From an uncultured Pedobacter sp. (lineage in GTDB: Bacteria; Bacteroidota; Bacteroidia; Sphingobacteriales; Sphingobacteriaceae), in contig NZ_CAMLIG010000001.1 of the NCBI RefSeq assembly GCF_946480185.1, forward strand, positions 310,001 to 374,000: a stretch of 64,000 nucleotides of DNA. The letters are read 5' to 3'. The notes beneath the pieces were generated by a model. It did not search any database. It saw only the letters and a list, made by a program, of their open reading frames with translations, and was not told the DNA's origin. Shown one piece after another: positions 1-8,083 of this stretch. Numbering within the stretch: the first letter of the stretch is position 1; each line of letters opens with the position of its first letter. The position numbers and the translations under genes are program-made.

Positions 1-1740
1 GCGTTGTCTGGCATCTTTAATGTTAAATGGTGCAACTTTTGTAAATCGGCGTAATCCCATTAACATCATATTCAGTTCATCACCTTCGGCAAAAGAATTT
101 AATGCTTCTTTGCCTGCCATGTAAGTTCTATCAACGGCTTCTTGCAAGTAAATTCGCATCATATCCAGCTGGCCTTTACATGCTTCCTCGCCTCGCATAG
201 AAACTAATTTTTCGACCCTTAAAATTGTTGATTCTGCAACATAAACAACGCCTATAATATCGGCAATGTTCATTAAAATTTCCTGCTCTTTAGAAAGGCT
301 CATCATCAGTTTTTGAACCGCAGAACCTGCAATCATTAAACCTGCTTTCTTTAAATTTTTAAGTGTTTTTTTCTCTACGGCAAACAAAGAATCATCCTCA
401 TCTCCAAACTCCGGGATCGACATTAATTCGCCCGCCACAGCTGTAGCCGGAGTCATTAAATCTAACTCTCCTTTTAACGCTCTTTTCAAAAGCATATCTA
501 CAATTAACAGGCGGTTGATCTCATTGGTTCCTTCAAAGATACGGTTGATACGGCTATCGCGATAAGCTCTGTCCATCGGCGCATCCGCAGAAAATCCCAT
601 CCCACCGTAAACCTGTACGCCTTCATCAACTATATAATCTAAAACTTCTGAACCCCAAACTTTAATAATTGCACATTCCACGGCAAATAGTTCGGTAGAT
701 TTCAGCTTTGCTTTTCCACTGTCCATTCCGTTTGCTACGAGTTGTTCGTAAGCATCATCGATGTTTTGCCCGGCCCGATAAGCCGCACTTTCTACAGCAA
801 AGTTACGAGTAGCCATTTCGGCCAGTTTATAACGGATTGCGCCAAATTTGGAAATATTGAGTCCGAACTGAACCCTTTCGTTTGAATAGTTAATCGCTTG
901 GTCCAAAACTTTACGCGAAGATCCAATGGCGGCGGCGCCGAGTTTAATTCGCCCGATGTTTAAAATGTTAACCGCAATTTTAAATCCGTTCTCTCTTTCG
1001 GAAAGTAAATTTTCTTTTGGAACGGGACAATCGCTAAAAAAAATCTGACGGGTTGATGAACCTTTGATTCCCATTTTATGCTCTTCGGGGTTCATGGTGA
1101 TACCACCAAATGCTTTCTCCACAATAAATGCAGAAAGGTTTTTGTCGTCATCAATCTTAGCGAAAACAATAAAAATATCAGCAAAACCGCCATTAGTGAT
1201 CCACATTTTTTGGCCGTTGATGATGTAATGCGTTGCTTCGGCGTTTAAAACTGCTTTGGTTTTACCAGAATTTGCGTCCGATCCGGCATTAGGTTCGGTT
1301 AAACAGTAAGAAGCTTTCCACTCGCCAGACGCTAATTTCGGAATATATTTATCTTTTTGTTCTTTGTTACCGTAATACAAAATCGGCAATGTTCCGATCC
1401 CGGTATGTGCCGAAAGTGCAACCGCAAACGAATGTCCAGCACCTATGGCATCTGTAACCAGCATAGACGTATTGAAGTTTTTTCCGAAGCCTCCATATTC
1501 TTCAGGGATAGAAACCGCCAATAAACCAAGTTCTCCGGCTTTATCCATCAGAGATTCCATTAAGCCTTCTTCCTGCTTGTCTATCCGATCTAGATTAGGG
1601 GTGACTTCAGCGGCTAAAAAATCTTCACAAGTTTTCTTAATCATTAAAGCTTCTTCATCAAATTCTTCAGGGATGAACACATCCTGATAGCTAGTTTCGG
1701 AGATGATGAATTCTCCGCCTTTTGTTGATTGCTTTTCCAT
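1..1740 (-). CDS. fadE: Acyl-CoA dehydrogenase (3' end beyond window)
   Basis: The frame is open from an ATG at 1740 down to base 1, giving at least 580 residues that begin MEKQSTKGGEF. It would catalyse the first, FAD-dependent step of beta-oxidation, acyl-CoA to trans-2-enoyl-CoA, in the cytoplasm. Typical family segments are visible: a YCLTEPNAGSDA stretch around residue 150, MWITNGGFADIF, and YGGMGFSADAPMDRAYRD near residue 390, followed by RINRIFEGTNEINR. An additional C-terminal helical region of about 170 residues makes it longer than the roughly 380-residue short enzymes and similar to FadE of the fadNAE type. It is the last gene seen in the operon led by the MarR regulator. The family is secure; chain-length preference is unknown. 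Confidence 0.93.
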   Translation of the reverse strand, partial: MEKQSTKGGEFIISETSYQDVFIPEEFDEEALMIKKTCEDFLAAEVTPNLDRIDKQEEGLMESLMDKAGELGLLAVSIPEEYGGFGKNFNTSMLVTDAIGAGHSFAVALSAHTGIGTLPILYYGNKEQKDKYIPKLASGEWKASYCLTEPNAGSDANSGKTKAVLNAEATHYIINGQKMWITNGGFADIFIVFAKIDDDKNLSAFIVEKAFGGITMNPEEHKMGIKGSSTRQIFFSDCPVPKENLLSERENGFKIAVNILNIGRIKLGAAAIGSSRKVLDQAINYSNERVQFGLNISKFGAIRYKLAEMATRNFAVESAAYRAGQNIDDAYEQLVANGMDSGKAKLKSTELFAVECAIIKVWGSEVLDYIVDEGVQVYGGMGFSADAPMDRAYRDSRINRIFEGTNEINRLLIVDMLLKRALKGELDLMTPATAVAGELMSIPEFGDEDDSLFAVEKKTLKNLKKAGLMIAGSAVQKLMMSLSKEQEILMNIADIIGVVYVAESTILRVEKLVSMRGEEACKGQLDMMRIYLQEAVDRTYMAGKEALNSFAEGDELNMMLMGLRRFTKVAPFNIKDARQR

Positions 1741-1823
1741 TTTTAAAAGTATTGAGTAGAGCGTATTGAGTATTGAGATGACTAACTTTCTCTAAGTTCT
1801 CAATACTCATATCTCACTATAAT
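1741..1823. repeat. Inverted and direct CAATACTC repeats beside four-helix-bundle gene
   Basis: A perfect 11-bp inverted repeat (GAGTATTGAGA at 1768-1778, TCTCAATACTC at 1798-1808) encloses a 19-base loop. The heptamer TATTGAG also recurs several times just before it. The same AGTTCTCAATAC...ACTCATATC wording recurs at about 2198-2223 on the other side of the small gene. The stem is seen directly. A role as mobile-element ends or as an RNA processing hairpin is only inference. Confidence 0.6.
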
Positions 1824-2177
1824 TTATTTACTTAATGATAATTGAAGTTTATAATTCATTTTTTGGATTTCATCAATGCTTTCTAAAATCTCATTAATCG
1901 ATTTCGAATCGATAAAATTCAATTTATTCGCTATGATGAGTTGAGTTTGAAGTTCGTATACGGAACCATTTGCGATTCCAAGAAACTGTTTAAATTCACC
2001 TTTTGTATTTCTTCCTGCCCCTTCCGAAATATTCGACGAAATAGAAACAGCACACCTTCTAACTTGAGAAGTCAACCCAAATCTTTCATCGGGAGGGAAT
2101 TTCGAAGATAATTCATAAACCTGAACTGCCAAATCCATCGACTTAGTCCAGATTTTTAATTCTTTGACGTTATGCAT
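1824..2177 (-). CDS. Four-helix bundle protein (S23/IVP-like family)
   Basis: This 117-residue protein begins MHNVKELKIWTKSMDLA and matches the 23S rRNA intervening-sequence/four-helix-bundle family: the KxWxxxxDLAxxxY start, the SSNISEGAGR motif near residues 47-56, and the FLGIANGSVYELQTQL helix. The family is small, all-alpha and oligomeric; its relatives include Avd, the accessory protein of diversity-generating retroelements, but its cellular role outside rRNA inserts is unknown. It lies inside the beta-oxidation operon between the thiolase and the dehydrogenase. It is flanked on both sides by related CAATACTCATATC repeats, which suggests insertion into the operon. No reverse transcriptase is present, so a retroelement role is not supported. 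Confidence 0.85.
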   Translation of the reverse strand: MHNVKELKIWTKSMDLAVQVYELSSKFPPDERFGLTSQVRRCAVSISSNISEGAGRNTKGEFKQFLGIANGSVYELQTQLIIANKLNFIDSKSINEILESIDEIQKMNYKLQLSLSK

Positions 2178-2229
2178 TCTATCTAATCAATTCTAAAAGT
2201 TCTCAATACACAATACTCATATCGCAATA
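2178..2229. repeat. Repeat matching the one on the far side of the four-helix-bundle gene
   Basis: The spacer contains AGTTCTCAATACACAATACTCATATC, an expanded version of AGTTCTCAATACTCATATC at about 1795-1813. The extra CAATACA unit suggests slippage. The two copies are direct repeats bracketing the gene at 1824-2177. The sequence match is seen; a mobile origin is inferred. Confidence 0.5.
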
Positions 2230-3405
2230 CTAAAACATCTCAAATATCCCAGCCGCACCTTGCCCGCTTCCTACGCACATGGTTACCATTCCGTATTTTT
2301 GGTTTCTTCTTTTTAATTCGTTAAAGATTTGTACAGACAGTTTTGCTCCGGTACAGCCCAATGGGTGACCTAATGCAATTGCGCCTCCGTTTACATTTAC
2401 TTTTTCTTGGTTTAAACCTAGAGTTCTGATGACTGCTAAAGACTGAGAAGCAAAAGCTTCATTTAACTCTATCAAATCAATCTGTTCCAGTTTCATATCA
2501 GCTTGTTTCAAAGCCCTTGGAATTGCTTCAATGGGACCAATTCCCATGATTCTTGGTGGAACTCCCGCTACCGAATAGCTTATTAAACGAGCAATTGGTT
2601 CCACATTTAATTGTTTCAGCATTTTTTCAGAAACTACTAAAACAAAGGCAGCACCGTCTGAAGTTTGGGAAGAATTTCCTGCCGTGACGGAACCACCCGC
2701 CGCAAAAACAGGTTTCAATTTGGCTAAAGCCGAAAGCGAAGTGTCAGCTCTTGGCCCTTCATCGGTATCTACCACGTATTCACGAGTTTTCTTCTTCATG
2801 TTGGCATCCAAATAATTTTCCTTTACCGTGATGGGTAAAAGTCCGTCTTTCAGATGTCCGTTTTTAATGGCTTCAATTGCTTTTTGGTGGGATTTCAACG
2901 AAAATTCGTCCTGATCTTCACGGCTTACATTGTATTCTTTAGCCACCGCCTCGGCAGTTAGTCCCATGCCCCAGTACCAATCTGGGTTTTTCATGGCGAC
3001 TTCTGGGTTTGGCACTACTTTCCATCCACCGAAAGGCATTCCGCTCATTACTTCCACGCCTCCGGCAACAATACAATCTGCCATTCCAGCTTTGATTTTT
3101 GCAACTGCCGTTGCAATGGTTTCCAACCCTGAGGCGCAATAACGGTTGATGGTTACTCCCGGAACTTTATCGGTATCCAAAGCCATCAGCGAAATCACTC
3201 TGCCAATGTTTAAACCTTGTTCAGCCTCTGGCGTGGCATTTCCTACGATGACATCATCGATTTGGGTTTTGTCGAGGTTTGGGACTGAGGCAACCAATTC
3301 TCTGATTACTTCTGCCGCTAAATCGTCTGCCCGTGTAAAACGAAATACTCCGCGAGGAGCTTTTCCAACTGCTGTTCTGTATCCTGCTATGATGTATGCT
3401 TCCAT
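2230..3405 (-). CDS. fadA: Acetyl-CoA acyltransferase (3-ketoacyl-CoA thiolase)
   Basis: The 391-residue thiolase catalyses CoA-dependent cleavage of 3-ketoacyl-CoA, the last step of beta-oxidation. The nucleophilic cysteine is in NRYCASGLE (Cys90), the GHPLGCTGAK histidine motif lies near the C-terminus, and the second active cysteine is in MCVGSGQG. The start is placed at the ATG at 3405 (MEAYIIAGYRTAVGK). An in-frame upstream ATG at 3456 would add 17 residues unlike thiolases. Length is normal for the family. It follows the fadN-like gene after a 127-base spacer that holds a repeat. A biosynthetic acetoacetyl-CoA thiolase is the alternative, but operon context favours degradation. Confidence 0.93.
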   Translation of the reverse strand: MEAYIIAGYRTAVGKAPRGVFRFTRADDLAAEVIRELVASVPNLDKTQIDDVIVGNATPEAEQGLNIGRVISLMALDTDKVPGVTINRYCASGLETIATAVAKIKAGMADCIVAGGVEVMSGMPFGGWKVVPNPEVAMKNPDWYWGMGLTAEAVAKEYNVSREDQDEFSLKSHQKAIEAIKNGHLKDGLLPITVKENYLDANMKKKTREYVVDTDEGPRADTSLSALAKLKPVFAAGGSVTAGNSSQTSDGAAFVLVVSEKMLKQLNVEPIARLISYSVAGVPPRIMGIGPIEAIPRALKQADMKLEQIDLIELNEAFASQSLAVIRTLGLNQEKVNVNGGAIALGHPLGCTGAKLSVQIFNELKRRNQKYGMVTMCVGSGQGAAGIFEMF

Positions 3406-3433
3406 GCTATGTTTTTGTTTAAGGATGAAGGAG

Positions 3434-3526
3434 TAAGGAACAAAGACACTCACCAATCGTCCATTAACTTCTCTGTTCTTTGTTCCTTATTCTTTGTCTT
3501 TATTCTTTGTTCCTTATTCTTTGTTC
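3434..3526. repeat. 27-bp tandem repeat with inverted partner
   Basis: TCTTTGTTCCTTA occurs at 3477-3489 and again at 3504-3516 as part of a 27-bp unit present about 1.8 times. Its reverse complement TAAGGAACAAAGA lies at 3434-3446. The inverted pair could form a 13-bp stem in the transcript between the fadN-like and fadA genes. It is low-complexity sequence, and no protein-coding signal was seen. Confidence 0.6.
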
Positions 3527-3532
3527 AAACTG

Positions 3533-5938
3533 CTAATTCCTCAATGGTTTCCCCTTAGTAATAATGCTCTGAATTCTTTCCAAGGTCTTTTTCTCTCCGC
3601 ACAAACTCAAAAATGCTTCTCTTTCTAAATCCAATAAATATTGCTCGGTGACTAGAGTTGGTGCAGATAGATCGCCTCCGCACATTACATAGCCTAATTT
3701 TTGGGAGATTTTTTGATCATAGTCTGAAATGTAATTTCCAGACCGCATGCTATTTGCTCCGGCGTAAACCATTCCCAATCCATATTTACCGAGAACTTTA
3801 ATATCGCTTCTACGCACTGGTTGGGTATATCCGGCATTGGCTAATTCTAAAGCTTTTTCTTTAGCATCAGCAATGAGTCTGCTTCTGTTCATGGAAATAG
3901 AGAATTTATCTTTCAATAAATAGCCTAAATCATAAGCTTCTAAAGCTGAGGTGGAAACTTTAGCCATTGCAATGGTCAGGAATTTTTCTTTTAGAGTGTT
4001 TTGTTCAATCTGTTCGGCATGGAACTCATCAGAAGCCCTCAAAGTCATTTCTTTTGTTCCGCCACCGCCAGGAATCAATCCTACGCCAAACTCCACCAAA
4101 CCCATATAAGTTTCAGCATTTAACTGAACGTGATCTGCATGTAAGGCAAATTCACAGCCACCGCCCAAAGTTAAGTTATGTGGCGCAACCACTACTGGAA
4201 TAGAAGAATAACGCAATCGCATGGACGTATTCTGGAACATTTTAATGGCCATGTTCACTTCGTCCCACTCCTGCTCTACCGCCATCATAAAAATCATCCC
4301 TACGTTTGCTCCAGCAGAGAAATTAGCACCGTCGTTACCTATGACTAAACCTCTATAATCTTTCTCGGCAATGTCAATCGCTTTGTTAATTCCTGCTAAA
4401 ACTTCACCCCCAATGGTGTTCATTTTGGTGTGGAATTCTAAGTTTAAAATGCCATCGCCTAAATCTGTCAGGGTAGTTCCGGCATTTTTCCAGATGGTTT
4501 TTGTAGCTCTGATGTTATCTAACACAATAAACGCATCCTGACCTGGAATTGCTTTATAGGATTTTGTTAGGATATCGTAATAGGTTTTGTTACCGTTTTC
4601 TATTTTGTAGAATGACGTATTTCCGGCTTCCAACATTTCGCTTACCCATTTTGCTGGAGTTTTGCCGTTGGCTTTCATCATCTCCACGCCTTCTTTTACA
4701 CCTAAAGCATCCCAAACTTCAAACGGACCTAGCTCCCAGCCAAAACCGGCCCGCATAGCATCATCAATACGGTAAGTTTCATCAGAAATTTCTGGAATCC
4801 GGTTAGAAACGTATTCAAACAATCCTGAAAAAGAAATTCTGAAAAACTCTGCTGCTTTATCTTTTCCGGCAGCGTAAACTTTCATTCGCTCACGCAAATT
4901 TTCTATAGGTTTTGTAGCATCTAACGTAGCTGATTTCACCTTGTTTTGCGGGCGGTATTCCAAAGTTTTTAAGTCTAAAGCTAAAATCTCTGCTTTGCCG
5001 TCTTTATCTTTTGTTTTTTTGTAGAAACCCTGACCAGTTTTATCGCCCAACCATTTGTTTTCCTGCATTTTCTTTACGTAATCAGGCAAAACAAAAACTT
5101 CTTTCTGTTCGTCGTTAGGCGCATTTTCAGACAAACCGTTGGCCACGTTAATCATGGTATCCAAGCCAACCACATCCGTAGTACGGAAAGTAGCAGATTT
5201 CGGTCGCCCCAAAGCTGGACCGGTAAATTTGTCCACTTCCTCAACCGTTAAGTCCATTTTTTCTACCAAATGCAATAGCGCCATGATAGAATAAACGCCT
5301 ACTCTGTTTGCGATAAAAGCAGGAGTATCTTTACATAAAACAGTGGTTTTACCCAAAAATTTATCGCCATAATGCATCAAAAAATCAATAACTTCTTTGT
5401 CGGTATCGGGAGTTGGGATAATTTCCAATAAACTTAAATAACGTGGCGGATTAAAAAAGTGTGTTCCACAGAAATTCTTTTTAAAATCCTCGGAACGCCC
5501 TTCGGCCATTAAATGGATAGGGATTCCGGAGGTATTGGAAGTAATTAAAGTTCCGGGCTTTCTAAACTGCTCTACCTGGTCATAAACTATTTTTTTGATT
5601 TTAAGGTTTTCAACCACTACTTCAATTGTCCAATCGCAAGTGGAAATAGCCGCAATGTTGTCCTCAAAGTTTCCGGTTTTAATTTTATTTAAAACCGCTT
5701 TGTTATAAACAGGCGAAGGGTTAGATTTTGCCGCAAAAGCCAAAGCATCATTAACAATTCTGTTGCGCACAAGCGGGCTTTCTAAGGTTAAGCCTTTAGC
5801 CTGTTCCTTATCGTTTAGTTCTTTGGGAACAATATCCAAAAGCAAAACTTCTACTCCAATATTAGCAAAGTGGCAAGCTATCCGCGAACCCATAATTCCG
5901 GACCCTAGTACTGCTACTTTTTTGATTGATCTCTTCAT
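3533..5938 (-). CDS. fadN: 3-hydroxyacyl-CoA dehydrogenase / enoyl-CoA hydratase fusion
   Basis: This 801-residue bifunctional enzyme hydrates enoyl-CoA and oxidises the 3-hydroxyacyl-CoA product with NAD. The dehydrogenase part comes first, with a Rossmann motif at residues 10-20 (LGSGIMGSRIACHF) and the GTHFFNPPRYL catalytic segment near residue 160. A second dehydrogenase C-domain follows. The crotonase domain is at the C-terminal side (about 490-700), with the oxyanion-type segments GANFSAGANVG and PGGGGTKEMTLR. This order, dehydrogenase before hydratase, is that of FadN and is the reverse of E. coli FadB. It sits 13 bases after the MarR gene and is transcribed with it. Family assignment is firm; the symbol rests on domain order and operon order. 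Confidence 0.93.
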   Translation of the reverse strand: MKRSIKKVAVLGSGIMGSRIACHFANIGVEVLLLDIVPKELNDKEQAKGLTLESPLVRNRIVNDALAFAAKSNPSPVYNKAVLNKIKTGNFEDNIAAISTCDWTIEVVVENLKIKKIVYDQVEQFRKPGTLITSNTSGIPIHLMAEGRSEDFKKNFCGTHFFNPPRYLSLLEIIPTPDTDKEVIDFLMHYGDKFLGKTTVLCKDTPAFIANRVGVYSIMALLHLVEKMDLTVEEVDKFTGPALGRPKSATFRTTDVVGLDTMINVANGLSENAPNDEQKEVFVLPDYVKKMQENKWLGDKTGQGFYKKTKDKDGKAEILALDLKTLEYRPQNKVKSATLDATKPIENLRERMKVYAAGKDKAAEFFRISFSGLFEYVSNRIPEISDETYRIDDAMRAGFGWELGPFEVWDALGVKEGVEMMKANGKTPAKWVSEMLEAGNTSFYKIENGNKTYYDILTKSYKAIPGQDAFIVLDNIRATKTIWKNAGTTLTDLGDGILNLEFHTKMNTIGGEVLAGINKAIDIAEKDYRGLVIGNDGANFSAGANVGMIFMMAVEQEWDEVNMAIKMFQNTSMRLRYSSIPVVVAPHNLTLGGGCEFALHADHVQLNAETYMGLVEFGVGLIPGGGGTKEMTLRASDEFHAEQIEQNTLKEKFLTIAMAKVSTSALEAYDLGYLLKDKFSISMNRSRLIADAKEKALELANAGYTQPVRRSDIKVLGKYGLGMVYAGANSMRSGNYISDYDQKISQKLGYVMCGGDLSAPTLVTEQYLLDLEREAFLSLCGEKKTLERIQSIITKGKPLRN

Positions 5939-5951
5939 AAAAATTAAAATA

Positions 5952-6383
5952 TCAAGGTTTGTAATTGGTGGTTAGCTCGTTAATCAGTTTTAAAGAATTA
6001 ACCAATTGTTCTTTTTCGGTATCTGCTAAATTTTCTTGTAAATAGTCGTTAAACTTTTTAACCACAACTCTTGCAAGGTGTCTTTTTTCTTTACCAAGGT
6101 TTGTGAGATACAGCTTAACCGACCGTTTATCGGTTAAATGGCTCTCTCGATATATTAAACCGATTTTCTCTAAGTTGTTCAGCATCCGACTCAAACTTGT
6201 GGACTTTAAGCCTAATAAAGTTGCCATTTCCGTAACGGTTGTGCCGTTATCCTCATCTATATTCATCAACAGATAACCTATCGATTGTGTAATGCCAAAT
6301 TCAGACGCCAATTGATTGTACCTGTTTGCAATATTTTGCCAAGTTACTTTTAAGTGATAATCAATGGTTTCCTGATGCTTCAT
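5952..6383 (-). CDS. MarR-family transcriptional regulator
   Basis: The 143-residue protein carries a winged helix-turn-helix at about residues 45-115: an HTH in VTEMATLLGLKSTSLSRMLNNL, then a wing with DKRSVKLYLT. Flanking helices would form the dimer interface. It is the first gene of the beta-oxidation operon, so it probably represses that operon and is released by acyl-CoA or a related ligand, as known for several fatty-acid MarR/FadR-type regulators. A perfect palindrome overlapping its presumed promoter at 6469-6498 supports autoregulation. The ligand cannot be read from sequence. Confidence 0.92.
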   Translation of the reverse strand: MKHQETIDYHLKVTWQNIANRYNQLASEFGITQSIGYLLMNIDEDNGTTVTEMATLLGLKSTSLSRMLNNLEKIGLIYRESHLTDKRSVKLYLTNLGKEKRHLARVVVKKFNDYLQENLADTEKEQLVNSLKLINELTTNYKP

Positions 6384-6453
6384 TAATTTATAATTTTAAA
6401 AATTGAAAAAGGGTAAATATTCTTTGTTCTTTATTTTTAATTTAGTCGGAAAC

Positions 6454-6484
6454 CAAATATAAACATCTTTAATTTATTATGCAA
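6454..6484 (-). promoter_or_regulatory. Putative Bacteroidota promoter of the marR-fad operon
   Basis: On the minus strand a perfect -7 box TATATTTG (TAnnTTTG consensus) lies at 6461-6454. A TTG (-33 element) lies 20 bases upstream at 6484-6482. The -7 box is about 70 bases before the MarR start codon. Both boxes and the spacing fit the Bacteroidota housekeeping consensus; transcription start is not measured. Confidence 0.6.
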
Positions 6485-6498
6485 GCATAATAAATTAA
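6469..6498. promoter_or_regulatory. Perfect 30-bp palindrome, probable MarR operator
   Basis: Two 14-base arms (TTAATTTATTATGC at 6469-6482 and its exact reverse complement at 6485-6498) surround AA. The palindrome covers the -33 element of the minus-strand promoter, so bound regulator would block polymerase. AT-rich palindromes of this size are typical MarR sites. The identity of the binder is inferred from adjacency. Confidence 0.65.
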
Positions 6499-6599
6499 GA
6501 AAATCAATATTTTTAAATGGCTTTTGGTGTAATTATTGCTAAATGAGTTCATTAATTTAAAAGACTAAGCGGATTGGATTTACAAATACAAGATTTTAA

Positions 6600-8066
6600 A
6601 TGATTCTAATAGTTGATGACAAGCAAGAGAATATATACTCTTTAAAAAAACTACTAGAATCAAAAGGGTTTAATGTAGATACGGCACTTTCTGGCGAAGA
6701 ATGTCTTAAAAAAGTGCTCAACACCGATTATGCGCTGATTATTTTAGACGTTCAAATGCCGTTAATGGATGGTTTTGAAGTGGCTGAAACTTTAAGTGGT
6801 TTTAACAAAACAAAAGATATACCCATTATATTTTTATCTGCGGTTAACACCAACAACCAGTTCATTAACAAAGGTTACGAATCTGGAGGAATAGATTACG
6901 TAGTAAAACCCTTTGATCCCGAGATTTTGTTGTTAAAAGTGAACAACTTTGTAAAACTTTATAAACAGACTAAAGAATTACAAGACACCCAACATGCTTT
7001 ACGAGCAGAGATAGATATCAGAAGAAAAGTACAGGCAGAGCTTAAAGAAAGAGTAGAGGAATTACAAAACACCTTGGAGGCACTTCCTTTAATTACTTTT
7101 ACAGCGAATGAAGAAGGAAGAATAGAGTTTGTTAATCATAATTGGTTTAAATACAGCCTAACTGCTGATCAATTTCCACAGACTTTTAACGATGAAATAG
7201 ACATTAGTAAAGAATGGAAAAAGGTAATTCCAAAGAAAGAAAGTTTAGAGTTAGAAGTTCGCATTAGAGAATTAGACAGTCAGTTTTACAGATACCATCT
7301 TTTACGAATTGTGCCTATTTTAGAAAATCAAAAAGTATTAAAATGGATAGGTACTTTTACCGATATTGAGGACCAGAAACAAATCGAAAAAAAGAAAGAC
7401 GAGTTTTTAAGTATCACTAGCCACGAGTTAAAAACGCCACTAACCAGCGTAAAGGCCTATATTCAATTGCTTTCCCGGTCACTTAAAGATCACGAATCTG
7501 CACAGGTGAAAAGTTACATAGAAAAAGCACAATTACAAGTTGGCAAACTTAACGAGCTGATATCAGATTTATTGGATGTTTCTAAAATTGAGAGCGGTGA
7601 GCTAAAGCTCAACAAACAACCTTTTGATGCAAAAAATTTGATTAATGTGGCTTTAGAAACCATACAGCAAACTCACGAGGATTTTGATATAGAAGTTATA
7701 GGAAACGAAACTTCAATAACAATTAACGCTGATGAAAGCAGAATAGAACAAGTATTAATAAATTACTTGACAAATGCGTTAAAATATTCCATAAACCAAA
7801 AAAAAGTTAAAATCAGCAGAGAGGTTTTAGATGGTAACTTAATTATCAGAGTTAAAGACAACGGCATTGGTATTCCTGCCGAAAAACAGCGTTTAATATT
7901 CTCAAAATTTTACCGAGTGGAAGAGTCGTCTTTAAAGTTTCAGGGCTTAGGAATTGGGCTTTACATTTGTGCTGAAATTATTAAAAGACATAATGGCGAG
8001 TTGGGAGTTAGTAGCTCAACAGACAGTGGGTCAGAATTTTATTTTTCAATTCCAATCAATTTATAA
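6600..8066 (+). CDS. Response regulator-PAS-histidine kinase fusion
   Basis: The 488-residue protein has no membrane segment and is probably cytoplasmic. Order of domains: receiver (1-120; acceptor Asp50 in LDVQMP, Lys103 in VVKPFDP), coiled-coil linker (about 120-160), a PAS-like region (160-255), a HisKA helix with phospho-His275 in TSHELKTPL, and an HATPase domain with Asn392 and a DNGIG box at 420-424, ending in GLGIGLYI. An N-terminal receiver on a kinase suggests it takes input from another phosphodonor. It starts the operon; the hybrid kinase follows 17 bases later. The signal is unknown. Confidence 0.92.
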   Translation: MILIVDDKQENIYSLKKLLESKGFNVDTALSGEECLKKVLNTDYALIILDVQMPLMDGFEVAETLSGFNKTKDIPIIFLSAVNTNNQFINKGYESGGIDYVVKPFDPEILLLKVNNFVKLYKQTKELQDTQHALRAEIDIRRKVQAELKERVEELQNTLEALPLITFTANEEGRIEFVNHNWFKYSLTADQFPQTFNDEIDISKEWKKVIPKKESLELEVRIRELDSQFYRYHLLRIVPILENQKVLKWIGTFTDIEDQKQIEKKKDEFLSITSHELKTPLTSVKAYIQLLSRSLKDHESAQVKSYIEKAQLQVGKLNELISDLLDVSKIESGELKLNKQPFDAKNLINVALETIQQTHEDFDIEVIGNETSITINADESRIEQVLINYLTNALKYSINQKKVKISREVLDGNLIIRVKDNGIGIPAEKQRLIFSKFYRVEESSLKFQGLGIGLYICAEIIKRHNGELGVSSSTDSGSEFYFSIPINL

Positions 8067-8083
8067 TTACATCTTCTAAAAAT

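Noticed and set aside
1445..1687. Plus-strand frame of 80 codons
   Set aside because: It lies antisense inside the acyl-CoA dehydrogenase and has no independent start context or protein features.
1824..2177. Diversity-generating retroelement accessory gene
   Set aside because: The protein family is related to Avd, but there is no reverse transcriptase, template repeat or variable target nearby.
3476..3526. Repeats possibly forming a CRISPR array
   Set aside because: Units are contiguous low-complexity copies without unique spacers, and no cas genes are present.
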